64,000 nt of DNA from Hirschia sp964342355 (GTDB taxonomy: Bacteria; Pseudomonadota; Alphaproteobacteria; Caulobacterales; Hyphomonadaceae). The first letter of the stretch is position 1. Every line of letters begins with the position of its first letter. Where the stretch lies: the NCBI GenBank assembly GCA_964342355.1, contig CAYFFG010000013.1, forward strand, positions 1 to 64,000, written 5' to 3'. A program made the translations under genes and the position numbers. Below, one piece after another: positions 24,275 to 32,245 of the stretch. The notes beneath the pieces are model-generated. The model saw only the letters and a list, made by a program, of their open reading frames with translations, had not been told where the DNA came from and did not search any database.

Positions 24275-25552
24275 TTAGCGCTTTCTTGCGCGCGCGCCGC
24301 GACCTGTTGTAACGGAGTCAACGCCAAACTTTGCACGGGCCTTGTCCATTGCGCGTTCAGCAGCTGCTCGTTTTGCCGATTGTGGGTCAGCTAAATCGAC
24401 CATGTCTTTGGACCGGTTGTCGGGTGCGACATCAATCAAATCGGAAATACCAACACCTATCAGTCGATATTGGTCTCCATTCACGACTTTTTTTAGCAAT
24501 TCACGTGCTGTGCGAAATATGGTTTGCGCCAGTTGCGTATGATTGGGGGCAGACGCCTGTCGCGTGATGGAAGTAAAGCGATTTGTCTTGAGTTTGATAG
24601 AGACTGTCCTTCCTTCCACGCCTTTGTTTTTGGCGCTTTCAGCGACGCGCTCACACAAGCGCCAAAGGATGTCGTTGAGTTGTTCAAGGTCAGAGATATC
24701 GTGATTAAAGGTTGTTTCTGATGAAATGCTTTTGCGTTCCCCGCCGATTTCTACCTTGCGGGAGTCCTTGCCAAACGCACGCTCATGCAACCAAAGGCCT
24801 TGTTGTCCATAAGCATTGATGAGTTGCTTTAGGTTCGCGCTTTGCAAGTCGCCTATCGTCGCATAGCCGTCGGCTTCCAGCTTCTTCGCGAATTTGGGGC
24901 CAACACCGTGGATAGCGCGCGGACTTTTATCGGCAAAATAAGTTGGTGCGTCCTCTTCTGAAAGGATTGAAAATCCGCGTGGTTTTTCCAATTCAGAAGC
25001 GGTTTTTGCAAGGAAGCGATTGGAAGACAGGCCGACGGACACTGTCAGCCCCAAGTCTCTCTCAATATCTTGTTGAAACTGCATGAGAACAATAGCAGAG
25101 GGGCGCTTATGTAGCTTCTCCATGCCGGTCAGATCAATATAGGCTTCATCGATGGAAACCGGCTGCACAATCGGGGACAAATCCTGCATGCGCGATCGAA
25201 TTTCTCTGCCGACTTCCGAATAAACTTTCATGCGCGGTTTGATGACTTCGGCGTTCGGGCATAATTTCAGCGCTTTGAACATAGGCATCGCGGATCGCAC
25301 ACCATATGTGCGCGCGATGTAACAGCATGTCGTAACAACGCCGCGTGTGCCGCCGCCGACAATAACTGGCTTGGTTGCAAGGCTTGGATTATCTCTCTTT
25401 TCGATGGAGGCATAAAAAGCGTCGCAATCAATATGCGCAATGTTGAGCGTCTCAATCAGCGCATGCGACACTAGACGCACCCCGCAGCACAAGTTGCAGG
25501 TTTCCGCACTCTCAGCGGATATATGATAACAATCTCTGCAAATGGTCGTCAT
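24275..25552 (-). CDS. dinB: DNA polymerase IV (Y family) with N-terminal Cys motif
   Basis: A 425-residue translesion polymerase. The catalytic domain starts at ~37 (IAHIDCDAFYASIEKRDNP, first metal Asp), continues with the PVIVGGGTRGVVTTCCYIAR finger region, then PVSIDEAYIDLTG (second acidic pair), a helix-hairpin-helix thumb (AIHGVGPKFAKKL) and little finger. Before it lies a ~35-residue extension with C-x2-C...C-x2-C spacing (ICRDCYH, CNLCCG) resembling a small zinc ribbon, found in some alphaproteobacterial DinB proteins. No beta-clamp peptide was confidently identified at the Arg/Lys-rich C-terminus. Confidence 0.94.
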   Translation of the reverse strand: MTTICRDCYHISAESAETCNLCCGVRLVSHALIETLNIAHIDCDAFYASIEKRDNPSLATKPVIVGGGTRGVVTTCCYIARTYGVRSAMPMFKALKLCPNAEVIKPRMKVYSEVGREIRSRMQDLSPIVQPVSIDEAYIDLTGMEKLHKRPSAIVLMQFQQDIERDLGLTVSVGLSSNRFLAKTASELEKPRGFSILSEEDAPTYFADKSPRAIHGVGPKFAKKLEADGYATIGDLQSANLKQLINAYGQQGLWLHERAFGKDSRKVEIGGERKSISSETTFNHDISDLEQLNDILWRLCERVAESAKNKGVEGRTVSIKLKTNRFTSITRQASAPNHTQLAQTIFRTARELLKKVVNGDQYRLIGVGISDLIDVAPDNRSKDMVDLADPQSAKRAAAERAMDKARAKFGVDSVTTGRGARARKR

Positions 25553-25671
25553 GATGCCGGATTGCAGCTGCAAACGTGACGCATTGGCGCATCACCATTA
25601 AAGAATAAGCAACTGCAGCTCTTTCCGATAGAGTTAATAATCGTAAAGAATGCAGTTGATTTACAGATTTC

Positions 25672-25739
25672 GTAAGCGGTGTTTAACCCTCTTCGGCCAG
25701 TTTGCGTAGGATTATGAGGCGAATCGTGGGTTGCGATTC
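25672..25739 (+). promoter_or_regulatory. CtrA-like box and two GANTC sites upstream of divK
   Basis: GTAA-N7-TTAA at 25672-25686 differs by one base from the CtrA consensus TTAA-N7-TTAA. GAATC (25721-25725) and GATTC (25735-25739) are CcrM methylation targets, 14 bp apart and within 40 bp of the divK start. In Caulobacter divK is under CtrA control. Sites are seen in the sequence; binding and methylation are inferred. Confidence 0.5.
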
Positions 25740-25757
25740 CGCTGGGAGACGACTGTC

Positions 25758-26153
25758 ATGACGGATGGCGCTTCAAAAAAAGTCCTCGTGGTTGAGGATA
25801 ATGAGCTGAATATGAAGCTCTTTTGTGACCTTTTGGGCGCCCATGGTTTTGAGGCGATCAAGTCACCCGATGGATTGCGCGCTGTTGAGATCGCAAAAGC
25901 GGTAAAACCTGACCTGATCATTATGGATATTCTACTGCCGGATGTCTCGGGATTGGACCTGGCGCGTTGGATCAAAGATGATGAATCAATCAAGAATATC
26001 CCGATCTTAGCAGTAACGGCGTTTGCTATGCGTCAGGACGAAGAACAAGTGCGTGAATCGGGATGTGAAGCGTACATGACGAAGCCAATTCAGATCAGCC
26101 CCTTCATTTCAGAAGTTAAGAAACTGACTGAATTACGGGAGACACGCAATTGA
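25758..26153 (+). CDS. divK: Single-domain response regulator DivK
   Basis: A 131-residue CheY-like receiver without output domain. Conserved residues: acidic pocket E13-D14, phospho-acceptor D57 (IIMDILLPDVSG), switch Thr in AVTAFAM and K in YMTKPI. The ATG at 25758 follows a GGGAG; an upstream start would add nine non-family residues. In Caulobacter DivK~P, made by DivJ and removed by PleC, controls DivL-CckA-CtrA. It overlaps pleD by four bases, the same order as in Caulobacter. The CDI-type NMKLFCDLL helix supports DivK over generic CheY. Confidence 0.94.
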   Translation: MTDGASKKVLVVEDNELNMKLFCDLLGAHGFEAIKSPDGLRAVEIAKAVKPDLIIMDILLPDVSGLDLARWIKDDESIKNIPILAVTAFAMRQDEEQVRESGCEAYMTKPIQISPFISEVKKLTELRETRN

Positions 26154-27514
26154 GCGCACGAGTTTTGGTGGTCGACGATGTCGAAGCCAACCGAAAACTC
26201 CTAGAGGCGAAGCTGTCGCATCAATATTATCAGGTTACGACTGCAGTTGATGGTCTGGAAGCCCTGGATAAAGCCGTTGCGACAGAGCCTGATATCATCC
26301 TGATGGATGTGATGATGCCGCGCATGGATGGCTTTGAAGCGTGTCGCGAACTCAAATTTGACCCGCGCACCGAACATATTCCAATTGTCATGGTGACTGC
26401 GCTCAATGAACGCGAAGAACGCCTTAAGGGCTTGCGTGCCGGTGCGGACGATTTTCTGACGAAACCTGTAAATGATGTGCAGTTGTTTGCGCGCGTGCGA
26501 GCATTGTCACGTTATAAAGTGATCGTTGACGAATTGCGCAAACGAGAGGCTTCAGGCCGGCGCATCGGCGTCATTGACTTGCAGGCAACCGGCGGTGGTC
26601 AAAAACCTGCCCGCGTCCTGATTGTTGATGACAATCCAAATCAAGCTAAACGTCTTTCAGACTTTCTAACCGCTGATCACAAACCAATGACACTGGACGA
26701 ATGTGGGGGGCTGACAGGTGCGGCGACCGTCGATCTGATGGTTGTATCTCTTTGCGGAGATAAGTTTGATGGCCTGCAATTGTGTGCGTATCTCAACACA
26801 TTAGAAGCGACGCGCGACTTACCGATTCTGGCGATTGCGGATGAGCAAAACGGTGATCGCGCGATTAAAGCGTTGGAACTGGGCGCTTCTGATGTTTTGT
26901 TTCGGCCAGTTGATTCAGAAGAATTGTTAGCACGTGTGAAAACACAGGTTAAACGCAAGCGTTATGTGGATGCGCTGCGGTCAAGACTGGACCAGTCGAT
27001 GGAACTGGCGGTGACTGACCAACTCACGGGGCTGTACAATCGTCGGTACATGGAAAACCATCTCTCTCAGTTGGTGAACAGGGCAAACATGGGAGGGGGC
27101 AGGCTTGCTATCCTTTTATGTGACCTGGACCGTTTTAAACGGATCAATGACCAGTTTGGTCATGACATTGGCGATGAAGTGCTGCGGGAATTTGCGAAGC
27201 GTTTAAAAGCGAATATTCGCCCCACTGACATTGCTTGCCGGTATGGCGGTGAAGAATTCATGGTCATCATGCCAGGCATGAATGTGGATATGGCGCACAT
27301 TGCAGCTGAGCGCCTACGTGAAGCTATCAGCCGTGAGTCGTTTAAGTTACCGCGTGGAATGGAAGCGCTAGACATCACGATGTCAGGTGGGGTTTCTAGC
27401 TGTTCGCCGACAGATGAAGGGACGAGTCAACTTATCAAACGTGCAGATGAGGCGCTTTATCGCGCAAAAGAAAGCGGTCGTAATCGTATTGATTGTGAGC
27501 AGTTCAGTATCTAG
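26150..27514 (+). CDS. pleD: Diguanylate cyclase response regulator PleD
   Basis: A 454-residue protein with REC1 (phospho-acceptor D53), REC2 (~150-275, phospho-Asp missing, an adaptor for dimerisation) and a GGDEF domain (~290-454) with active motif RYGGEEF and inhibitory I-site RPTD five residues before it. It makes c-di-GMP when phosphorylated by DivJ, at the stalked pole. The start is a TTG (26150) overlapping the divK TGA, after GGGAG; the frame has no better ATG, and REC1 is complete from there. c-di-GMP promotes stalk and holdfast formation, linking to the hfs locus. Confidence 0.96.
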   Translation: MSARVLVVDDVEANRKLLEAKLSHQYYQVTTAVDGLEALDKAVATEPDIILMDVMMPRMDGFEACRELKFDPRTEHIPIVMVTALNEREERLKGLRAGADDFLTKPVNDVQLFARVRALSRYKVIVDELRKREASGRRIGVIDLQATGGGQKPARVLIVDDNPNQAKRLSDFLTADHKPMTLDECGGLTGAATVDLMVVSLCGDKFDGLQLCAYLNTLEATRDLPILAIADEQNGDRAIKALELGASDVLFRPVDSEELLARVKTQVKRKRYVDALRSRLDQSMELAVTDQLTGLYNRRYMENHLSQLVNRANMGGGRLAILLCDLDRFKRINDQFGHDIGDEVLREFAKRLKANIRPTDIACRYGGEEFMVIMPGMNVDMAHIAAERLREAISRESFKLPRGMEALDITMSGGVSSCSPTDEGTSQLIKRADEALYRAKESGRNRIDCEQFSI

Positions 27515-27536
27515 ACGATCTCCTGAGTTTGAACAC

Positions 27537-27571
27537 AAAAAATCCCGCAGCCAAGACTGCGGGATTTTTTT
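27537..27571. terminator. Bidirectional terminator between pleD and rpmG
   Basis: Perfect 9-bp stem ATCCCGCAG (27542-27550)/CTGCGGGAT (27557-27565), flanked by AAAAAA on the left and seven T on the right, so it can end both rightward pleD and leftward rpmG transcription. Confidence 0.88.
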
Positions 27572-27592
27572 ATCTCAGAAAAGCAAAAGACC

Positions 27593-27760
27593 TTACTTGA
27601 TCTTGCCTTCTTTAAATTCGACGTGCTTGCGGATGACCGGGTCGTACTTTTTGAGGACGAGCTTTTCCGTCAGGTTACGCGGGTTTTTCTTCGTGACGTA
27701 GAAATAGCCCGTGTCCGCAGTTGAGTTCAGGCGGATTTTGACAGTTGTTGGCTTAGCCAT
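27593..27760 (-). CDS. rpmG: Ribosomal protein bL33
   Basis: A 55-residue protein, MAKPTTVKIRLNSTADTGYF... to ...EFKEGKIK, matching L33 of the large subunit near the E site. It lacks the Cys pairs of zinc-binding L33, so it is the zinc-independent form. Short genes of this size are easily overlooked. Convergent to divK-pleD as in Caulobacter. The 299 bases between its start and the pckA ATG at 28060 hold a GC-rich leader and both promoters; I see no other gene there. Confidence 0.96.
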   Translation of the reverse strand: MAKPTTVKIRLNSTADTGYFYVTKKNPRNLTEKLVLKKYDPVIRKHVEFKEGKIK

Positions 27761-28059
27761 GGTCTCTTGCTCTGTTCGGGGCGCGTGCGCGCATGAAAAA
27801 CGAAGGGCGCTTAAACCAGAATGTGCCCCAACTCGTCAAGCCCCTGATGCAAATTGTTCCACACACGTGCAAAATCGGTAATGATATCGCTAACAAGTGC
27901 AATTCAATGTCATAATCGTCGGTACACGGCTGGTGTGGCTGGCGAGTTTCTTGCTATGAGCCAAGTAAGAGACCTGAGTTTGTGCCGCATATATACCAGA
28001 ATGAGGCGTCATCGGTTCGGGTTGACGACATAAGTCTGATAAAAAAGAGTACTTGGGAC

Positions 28060-29658
28060 ATGAGCAATCTGAACGTGCTGGACGACCTAGGCGTGAAGCC
28101 GGCCACTATTCACCTCAACCTTAAAGAGGCTGCGCTTTACGAGACTGCAATTGCTAGAGGAGAAGGCGAAGTCGCTATCGGCGGACCGCTTGTTGTCAAA
28201 ACGGGCGAGCACACTGGCCGCTCCGCAAAGGACAAGTTCACCGTTCGCAATGCGACAACAGAAAACACAGTTTGGTGGGACAACAACGCGTCCATCACTG
28301 ACGAAAATTTCGACAACCTCTGGGAAGATTTCCAGAAACACATGGATGGCGGCGAGTTTTTCGTGCAGCAGCTGTTTGGTGGCGCTGACCTGACACACCG
28401 TGTTGGCGTTCGCATCGTCAACGAGTTTGCTTGGCACAACCTTTTCATTCGTCACCTGCTGCGTCGTCCGACTGATGATGAATTGGCGAATTTCTCAACT
28501 GACTTCACAATCATCAACCTGCCGTCATTCCGTGCAGATCCAGAACGTCACGGTTGCCGTTCTGAGACAGTTATCGCGGTAAACTTTGAAAAGAAGATGA
28601 TCCTGATCGGCGGGACGTCATACGCAGGCGAAACCAAGAAGTCTGTTTTCACAATATTGAACTACCTGTTGCCTGAAGCTGGCGTGATGCCGATGCACTG
28701 TTCAGTCAACACATCTGATGATGACGATGCAGCGATTTTCTTCGGGCTGTCCGGTACAGGTAAAACAACACTTTCTGCTGATCAGTCTCGCATCCTCGTT
28801 GGTGATGACGAGCATGGCTGGTCTGAAAACGGGCTCTTCAACTTTGAAGGCGGTTGTTACGCGAAAATGATCAACCTCTCAGAAGAGGCTGAACCAGAAA
28901 TCTTCGCGACCACAAAGCAATGGGGCACAGTTCTGGAAAACGTCGTCATGGACCCGGTGACACGTGAGCTGGACCTGTTTGACAACTCACTGGCTGAAAA
29001 CTCTCGTGGTGCGTACCCGATCTCTGCGATCCCGAACGCGACAGAAGAAGGCCGCTGTGGTCAGCCTAAGAACCTCATTATGCTGACTGCTGACGCTTTT
29101 GGTGTTCTGCCCCCAATTGCGAAACTGACGCCTGAGCAGGCAATGTATCACTTCCTGTCCGGTTACACTGCGAAAGTGGCTGGCACAGAAAAAGGCGTGA
29201 CAGAGCCAACAGCAACATTCTCAACATGTTTCGGCGCGCCATTCATGCCGCGTCACCCATCTGAGTATGGCGACCTGCTAGGTAAGCTGATCGAGCGTTA
29301 CCAGGTTGATTGCTGGCTGGTGTCCACCGGTTGGACCGGCGGTCCCTACGGCACAGGTAACCGTATGCCGATCAAAGCCACACGCGCGCTTTTGAATGCT
29401 GCTCTTGACGGTTCATTGTCCAAAGGCGAATTCCGTAAGGATGAGACGTTTGGTTTCATGGTTCCGACCCACCTTGAAGGCGTTGACGACAAGATCCTGA
29501 ACCCACGTGACACATGGGCTGATAAAGCAGCATATGACGCTCAGGCTGCTAAATTGGCGACAATGTTCGTTGAGAACTTCAAAGTGTTTGAAGCGCACGT
29601 CACAGACGCGATTAAAGCGGCTGCGCCAACAGCGCTTCAGGCGACACCTGCTGAATAA
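28060..29658 (+). CDS. pckA: Phosphoenolpyruvate carboxykinase (ATP)
   Basis: A 532-residue enzyme for gluconeogenesis: oxaloacetate + ATP to PEP + CO2 + ADP. Conserved motifs: VKTGEHTGRSAKDKF (substrate Arg), the oxaloacetate/metal site, the P-loop GLSGTGKTTLS (~229-239), GDDEHGW, and FPYS/ISAIPN-type loops (YPISAIPNA). The ATG at 28060 gives the normal family length; a GTG at 27982 would add 26 residues and cannot be excluded because neither has a strong ribosome site. Ends with a strong terminator. No chvG/chvI genes, often nearby in other alphaproteobacteria, are seen. Confidence 0.94.
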   Translation: MSNLNVLDDLGVKPATIHLNLKEAALYETAIARGEGEVAIGGPLVVKTGEHTGRSAKDKFTVRNATTENTVWWDNNASITDENFDNLWEDFQKHMDGGEFFVQQLFGGADLTHRVGVRIVNEFAWHNLFIRHLLRRPTDDELANFSTDFTIINLPSFRADPERHGCRSETVIAVNFEKKMILIGGTSYAGETKKSVFTILNYLLPEAGVMPMHCSVNTSDDDDAAIFFGLSGTGKTTLSADQSRILVGDDEHGWSENGLFNFEGGCYAKMINLSEEAEPEIFATTKQWGTVLENVVMDPVTRELDLFDNSLAENSRGAYPISAIPNATEEGRCGQPKNLIMLTADAFGVLPPIAKLTPEQAMYHFLSGYTAKVAGTEKGVTEPTATFSTCFGAPFMPRHPSEYGDLLGKLIERYQVDCWLVSTGWTGGPYGTGNRMPIKATRALLNAALDGSLSKGEFRKDETFGFMVPTHLEGVDDKILNPRDTWADKAAYDAQAAKLATMFVENFKVFEAHVTDAIKAAAPTALQATPAE

Positions 29659-29681
29659 GCAAACCTCGCCCCATAGTTTTG

Positions 29682-29712
29682 AAAAGGCCGCCCTGCCTGG
29701 GCGGCCTTTTTT
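29682..29712. terminator. Terminator between pckA and ABC permease
   Basis: Perfect 11-bp stem AAAAGGCCGCC (29682-29692)/GGCGGCCTTTT (29700-29710), loop of seven, followed by further T. It serves rightward pckA and, with the A-rich left flank, possibly the leftward ABC operon. Confidence 0.88.
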
Positions 29713-29719
29713 ATTTGTT

Positions 29720-30487
29720 TTATTGCTTTAGGCGGTAACCGGTCTTGAGCATCCAGAAGCAAATGCTGATGCAGATAAAAAAGAACAGGCCGAGCGCGCC
29801 CAAGCTAACGCCAATAGGGAAGTCACCCTGACCGAAGAAGGTCCATCGGAAACCGGAAATCAGATATACGACAGGGTTAAACAGGGTCACATTCTGCCAG
29901 AAGCTTGGCAGCATTTCGAGCGAATAAAACGCACCGCCAAGGAATGTGAGTGGATAGACAACCAGCAACGGAATGACTTGTAGCTGTTCAAAGCTTTGAG
30001 CCCAGATCCCAATGATGAAACCGAATAAACAGAATGTCACAGCGATGGTTAGCATGACCGCGATCATGAGGAGCGGGTAGGCGATCTGAACGTCAACGAA
30101 CAGGTTCGCTGTTGCAAGGATCACCAGTCCGATTATCACTGATTTTGTTGCTGCTGCGCCGACATAGGCCAGGACAGTCTCCAGAGGGGATATCGGTGCG
30201 GACAGGAGCTCATAAATTGTACCTGTCCATTTAGGCATATAAATCCCAAACGAGGCGTTTGAGATGCTTTCAGTGAACATGGAAAGCATGATCAGGCCCG
30301 GCACAATAAAGGCGCCGTAAGGCACGCCGGAGATCTCGTTCATGCGGCCGCCAATAGCTGAACCAAACACGATAAAATAAAGCGAGGTTGTAATGACCGG
30401 CATCACCAGGCTGGTCCAGAAGGTCCGCTGAAACCGCGCTAATTCAAACTTGTAGATGGCGAGAACGCCGCGTGGATTGGTGATCAT
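29720..30487 (-). CDS. yadH: ABC-2 type permease (YadH-like)
   Basis: A 255-residue inner-membrane permease with six hydrophobic segments, in the ABC-2/YadH order: cytosolic amphipathic start (FELARFQRTFWTSLVMPVITTSLYFIVFG), an ISG..YGAFIVPGLIMLSMFTESISNASFGIYM stretch typical of the family, and PLTFLGGAFYSLEMLPSFWQ. Overlaps the ATPase gene by four bases. The pair resembles E. coli YadG-YadH, an exporter of unknown substrate. Confidence 0.88.
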   Translation of the reverse strand: MITNPRGVLAIYKFELARFQRTFWTSLVMPVITTSLYFIVFGSAIGGRMNEISGVPYGAFIVPGLIMLSMFTESISNASFGIYMPKWTGTIYELLSAPISPLETVLAYVGAAATKSVIIGLVILATANLFVDVQIAYPLLMIAVMLTIAVTFCLFGFIIGIWAQSFEQLQVIPLLVVYPLTFLGGAFYSLEMLPSFWQNVTLFNPVVYLISGFRWTFFGQGDFPIGVSLGALGLFFFICISICFWMLKTGYRLKQ

Positions 30488-31419
30488 GCGCTGGCCTCCT
30501 TTTCTTTTACAAGGCCAACGAAAATGTCTTCCAACGAACTTTGTTCGGTATTGAGGTCAGAAAACCCGATGCCAAGATCACTCAGTTTGCGCAGGAGAGA
30601 CGGTATTCCAGAGCGCTCCGCATTGGTATCATACTCATAGCGAAGTTCCTGGCGGTCTTCGGAGAGGACAACCTGCCATTCCGATAGGTCTTCCGGCATA
30701 TCATTGAGCGGTTCGGACAGGTTCACGGTCAGTGTTTTACGTCCAAGCTTCTTCATAAGAGACTGGGTCTCGTCGACGAGGATGATTTCACCTTTGGAAA
30801 TGACGCCCACGCGGTCAGCCATTTCTTCGGCTTCCTCGATGTAGTGGGTGGTAAGCACAATAGTGACGCCGCGTTCGCGCATCTTGCGGACCATTTCCCA
30901 CATGTCTTTTCGTAGCTCGACATCAACGCCGGCGGTTGGTTCGTCGAGAAACAGAATGTCGGGCTCATGGCTCAGCGCTTTGGCGATCATGACCCGGCGT
31001 TTCATACCGCCTGACAGTTCCATGATCTTAGCGTCCTTTTTGTCCCACAGGGTGAGGTCTTTAAGAAGTTGCTCGATATAGGCTTTGTTTGGCGGTTTGC
31101 CGAACACGCCGCGGCTGAAGGATACGGAAGTGATCACAGGCTCGAACGCATCGGTATGGAGTTCCTGAGGAACAAGACCAATGGCTGTGCGGGTTTTCCG
31201 GTAGTCTTTGACATGGTCAAATCCGCCGACAGTCACAGTGCCGCCAGAGGCGCGAACAATGCCGCATATAATGCTTATAAGAGTGGTTTTACCGGCGCCA
31301 TTGGGGCCTAAAAGTGCGAAAATTTCTCCTTTTCGCACTGTCAGGTCCACGTTTTTTAATGCCGTGTGACCGCTGTCATAGGCCTTGGTCAGGCCTTTGA
31401 TTTCGATAACTGGATCCAT
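30484..31419 (-). CDS. yadG: ABC exporter ATPase (YadG-like)
   Basis: A 311-residue ATPase: Walker A GPNGAGKTT (~36-44), signature LSGGMKRR, Walker B ILFLDEPTAGVD, and H-loop TTHYIEEAEE. Along the length it fits YadG (AIGLVPQELHTDAFEPV, DVELRKDMW, TIVLTTHYIEEAEEM). The C-terminal ~80 residues form a regulatory region. The ATG at 31419 is chosen (MDPVIEIKGL); upstream codons to 31452 are not family-like. Co-translated with the permease. Substrate unknown, probably a lipid-linked or envelope compound. Confidence 0.9.
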   Translation of the reverse strand: MDPVIEIKGLTKAYDSGHTALKNVDLTVRKGEIFALLGPNGAGKTTLISIICGIVRASGGTVTVGGFDHVKDYRKTRTAIGLVPQELHTDAFEPVITSVSFSRGVFGKPPNKAYIEQLLKDLTLWDKKDAKIMELSGGMKRRVMIAKALSHEPDILFLDEPTAGVDVELRKDMWEMVRKMRERGVTIVLTTHYIEEAEEMADRVGVISKGEIILVDETQSLMKKLGRKTLTVNLSEPLNDMPEDLSEWQVVLSEDRQELRYEYDTNAERSGIPSLLRKLSDLGIGFSDLNTEQSSLEDIFVGLVKEKEASA

Positions 31420-31485
31420 TTTTCCCCCGCGGAAACAAGAGCTTCCCAGCAATATGGTGATGGAAGCGGCGTGTGATTTTCGCCG

Positions 31486-32211
31486 CTACAGTCTTTCGAT
31501 ATGGTGTTTCTCGTCCCAAAACGTATAGAAGGGCGCAGGATTTGTTTTGCTGTCGTCCAGATGTTCCATCACTTCGCGCACCACAAATTGCGTGATCTTT
31601 GGCAGATCCAGATCCATCGCTTCATCCAGGGTGAACCAGTTGAGGTCGGCAAGTTCGACGCTGTCAGCCGGACGGCGCAGATCCGCCATGACATCTTCTG
31701 AGTTGGCAATGAAGAAACGTGCGTCAAAGCGTTTGGGCCGGTAGGGTGGCGTGACCGCCTGGCCGATGAAGCGCACATCTTTAAGACAAGGCGCAACGCC
31801 CATAGCGTAAAAGTCTCGCCAGTTCTCCGGCACAGTGCTCAGGTCCACCGGGCAATCGGGTCTTTGACCGATGATCAGCCCGGTTTCTTCAAATGTCTCG
31901 CGAATACTGGTCAGAGCGAACGTGCGTGGCGAACGGGCTGTTTTCACATTGAGTTTGGTTTCACATGCTTCATTCAGTTCGGAAAGGCTTGGCGCTTCAG
32001 CGTCCTGTTCGTCGACCCCGCCGCCAGGGAAAACGTATTTGTCAGGCATGAATGTGTGACGATTGGAGCGCTGTCCCATAAGCACGCGTTTTTCCGGTCC
32101 GTCATTACGCACAAGAATGAGTGTGGCTGCGTCGCGCGGAACCACGGGTGGATCTAGGGGCTTGAGCTCTTTTGGTCTGTCCGGATCAAAAGGGTCTTTT
32201 TCCGTGGTCAT
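31486..32211 (-). CDS. NUDIX hydrolase with interrupted Nudix box
   Basis: A 241-residue pyrophosphohydrolase. The substrate loop FPGGGVDEQDAE is separated from the catalytic helix RETFEETGLI (R-E-x-x-E-E) by ~35 residues, an insertion known from NUDT19-like and alphaproteobacterial NUDIX proteins that act on CoA-type or nucleoside diphosphate compounds. The rest (ATLILVRNDGPEKRVLMGQRS) fits the fold. It lies 35 bases downstream of rnr. Substrate not assignable from sequence. Confidence 0.87.
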   Translation of the reverse strand: MTTEKDPFDPDRPKELKPLDPPVVPRDAATLILVRNDGPEKRVLMGQRSNRHTFMPDKYVFPGGGVDEQDAEAPSLSELNEACETKLNVKTARSPRTFALTSIRETFEETGLIIGQRPDCPVDLSTVPENWRDFYAMGVAPCLKDVRFIGQAVTPPYRPKRFDARFFIANSEDVMADLRRPADSVELADLNWFTLDEAMDLDLPKITQFVVREVMEHLDDSKTNPAPFYTFWDEKHHIERL

Positions 32212-32245
32212 CTCATTCTCCCTTATGTGTTGCTGTTTTCAGCTT

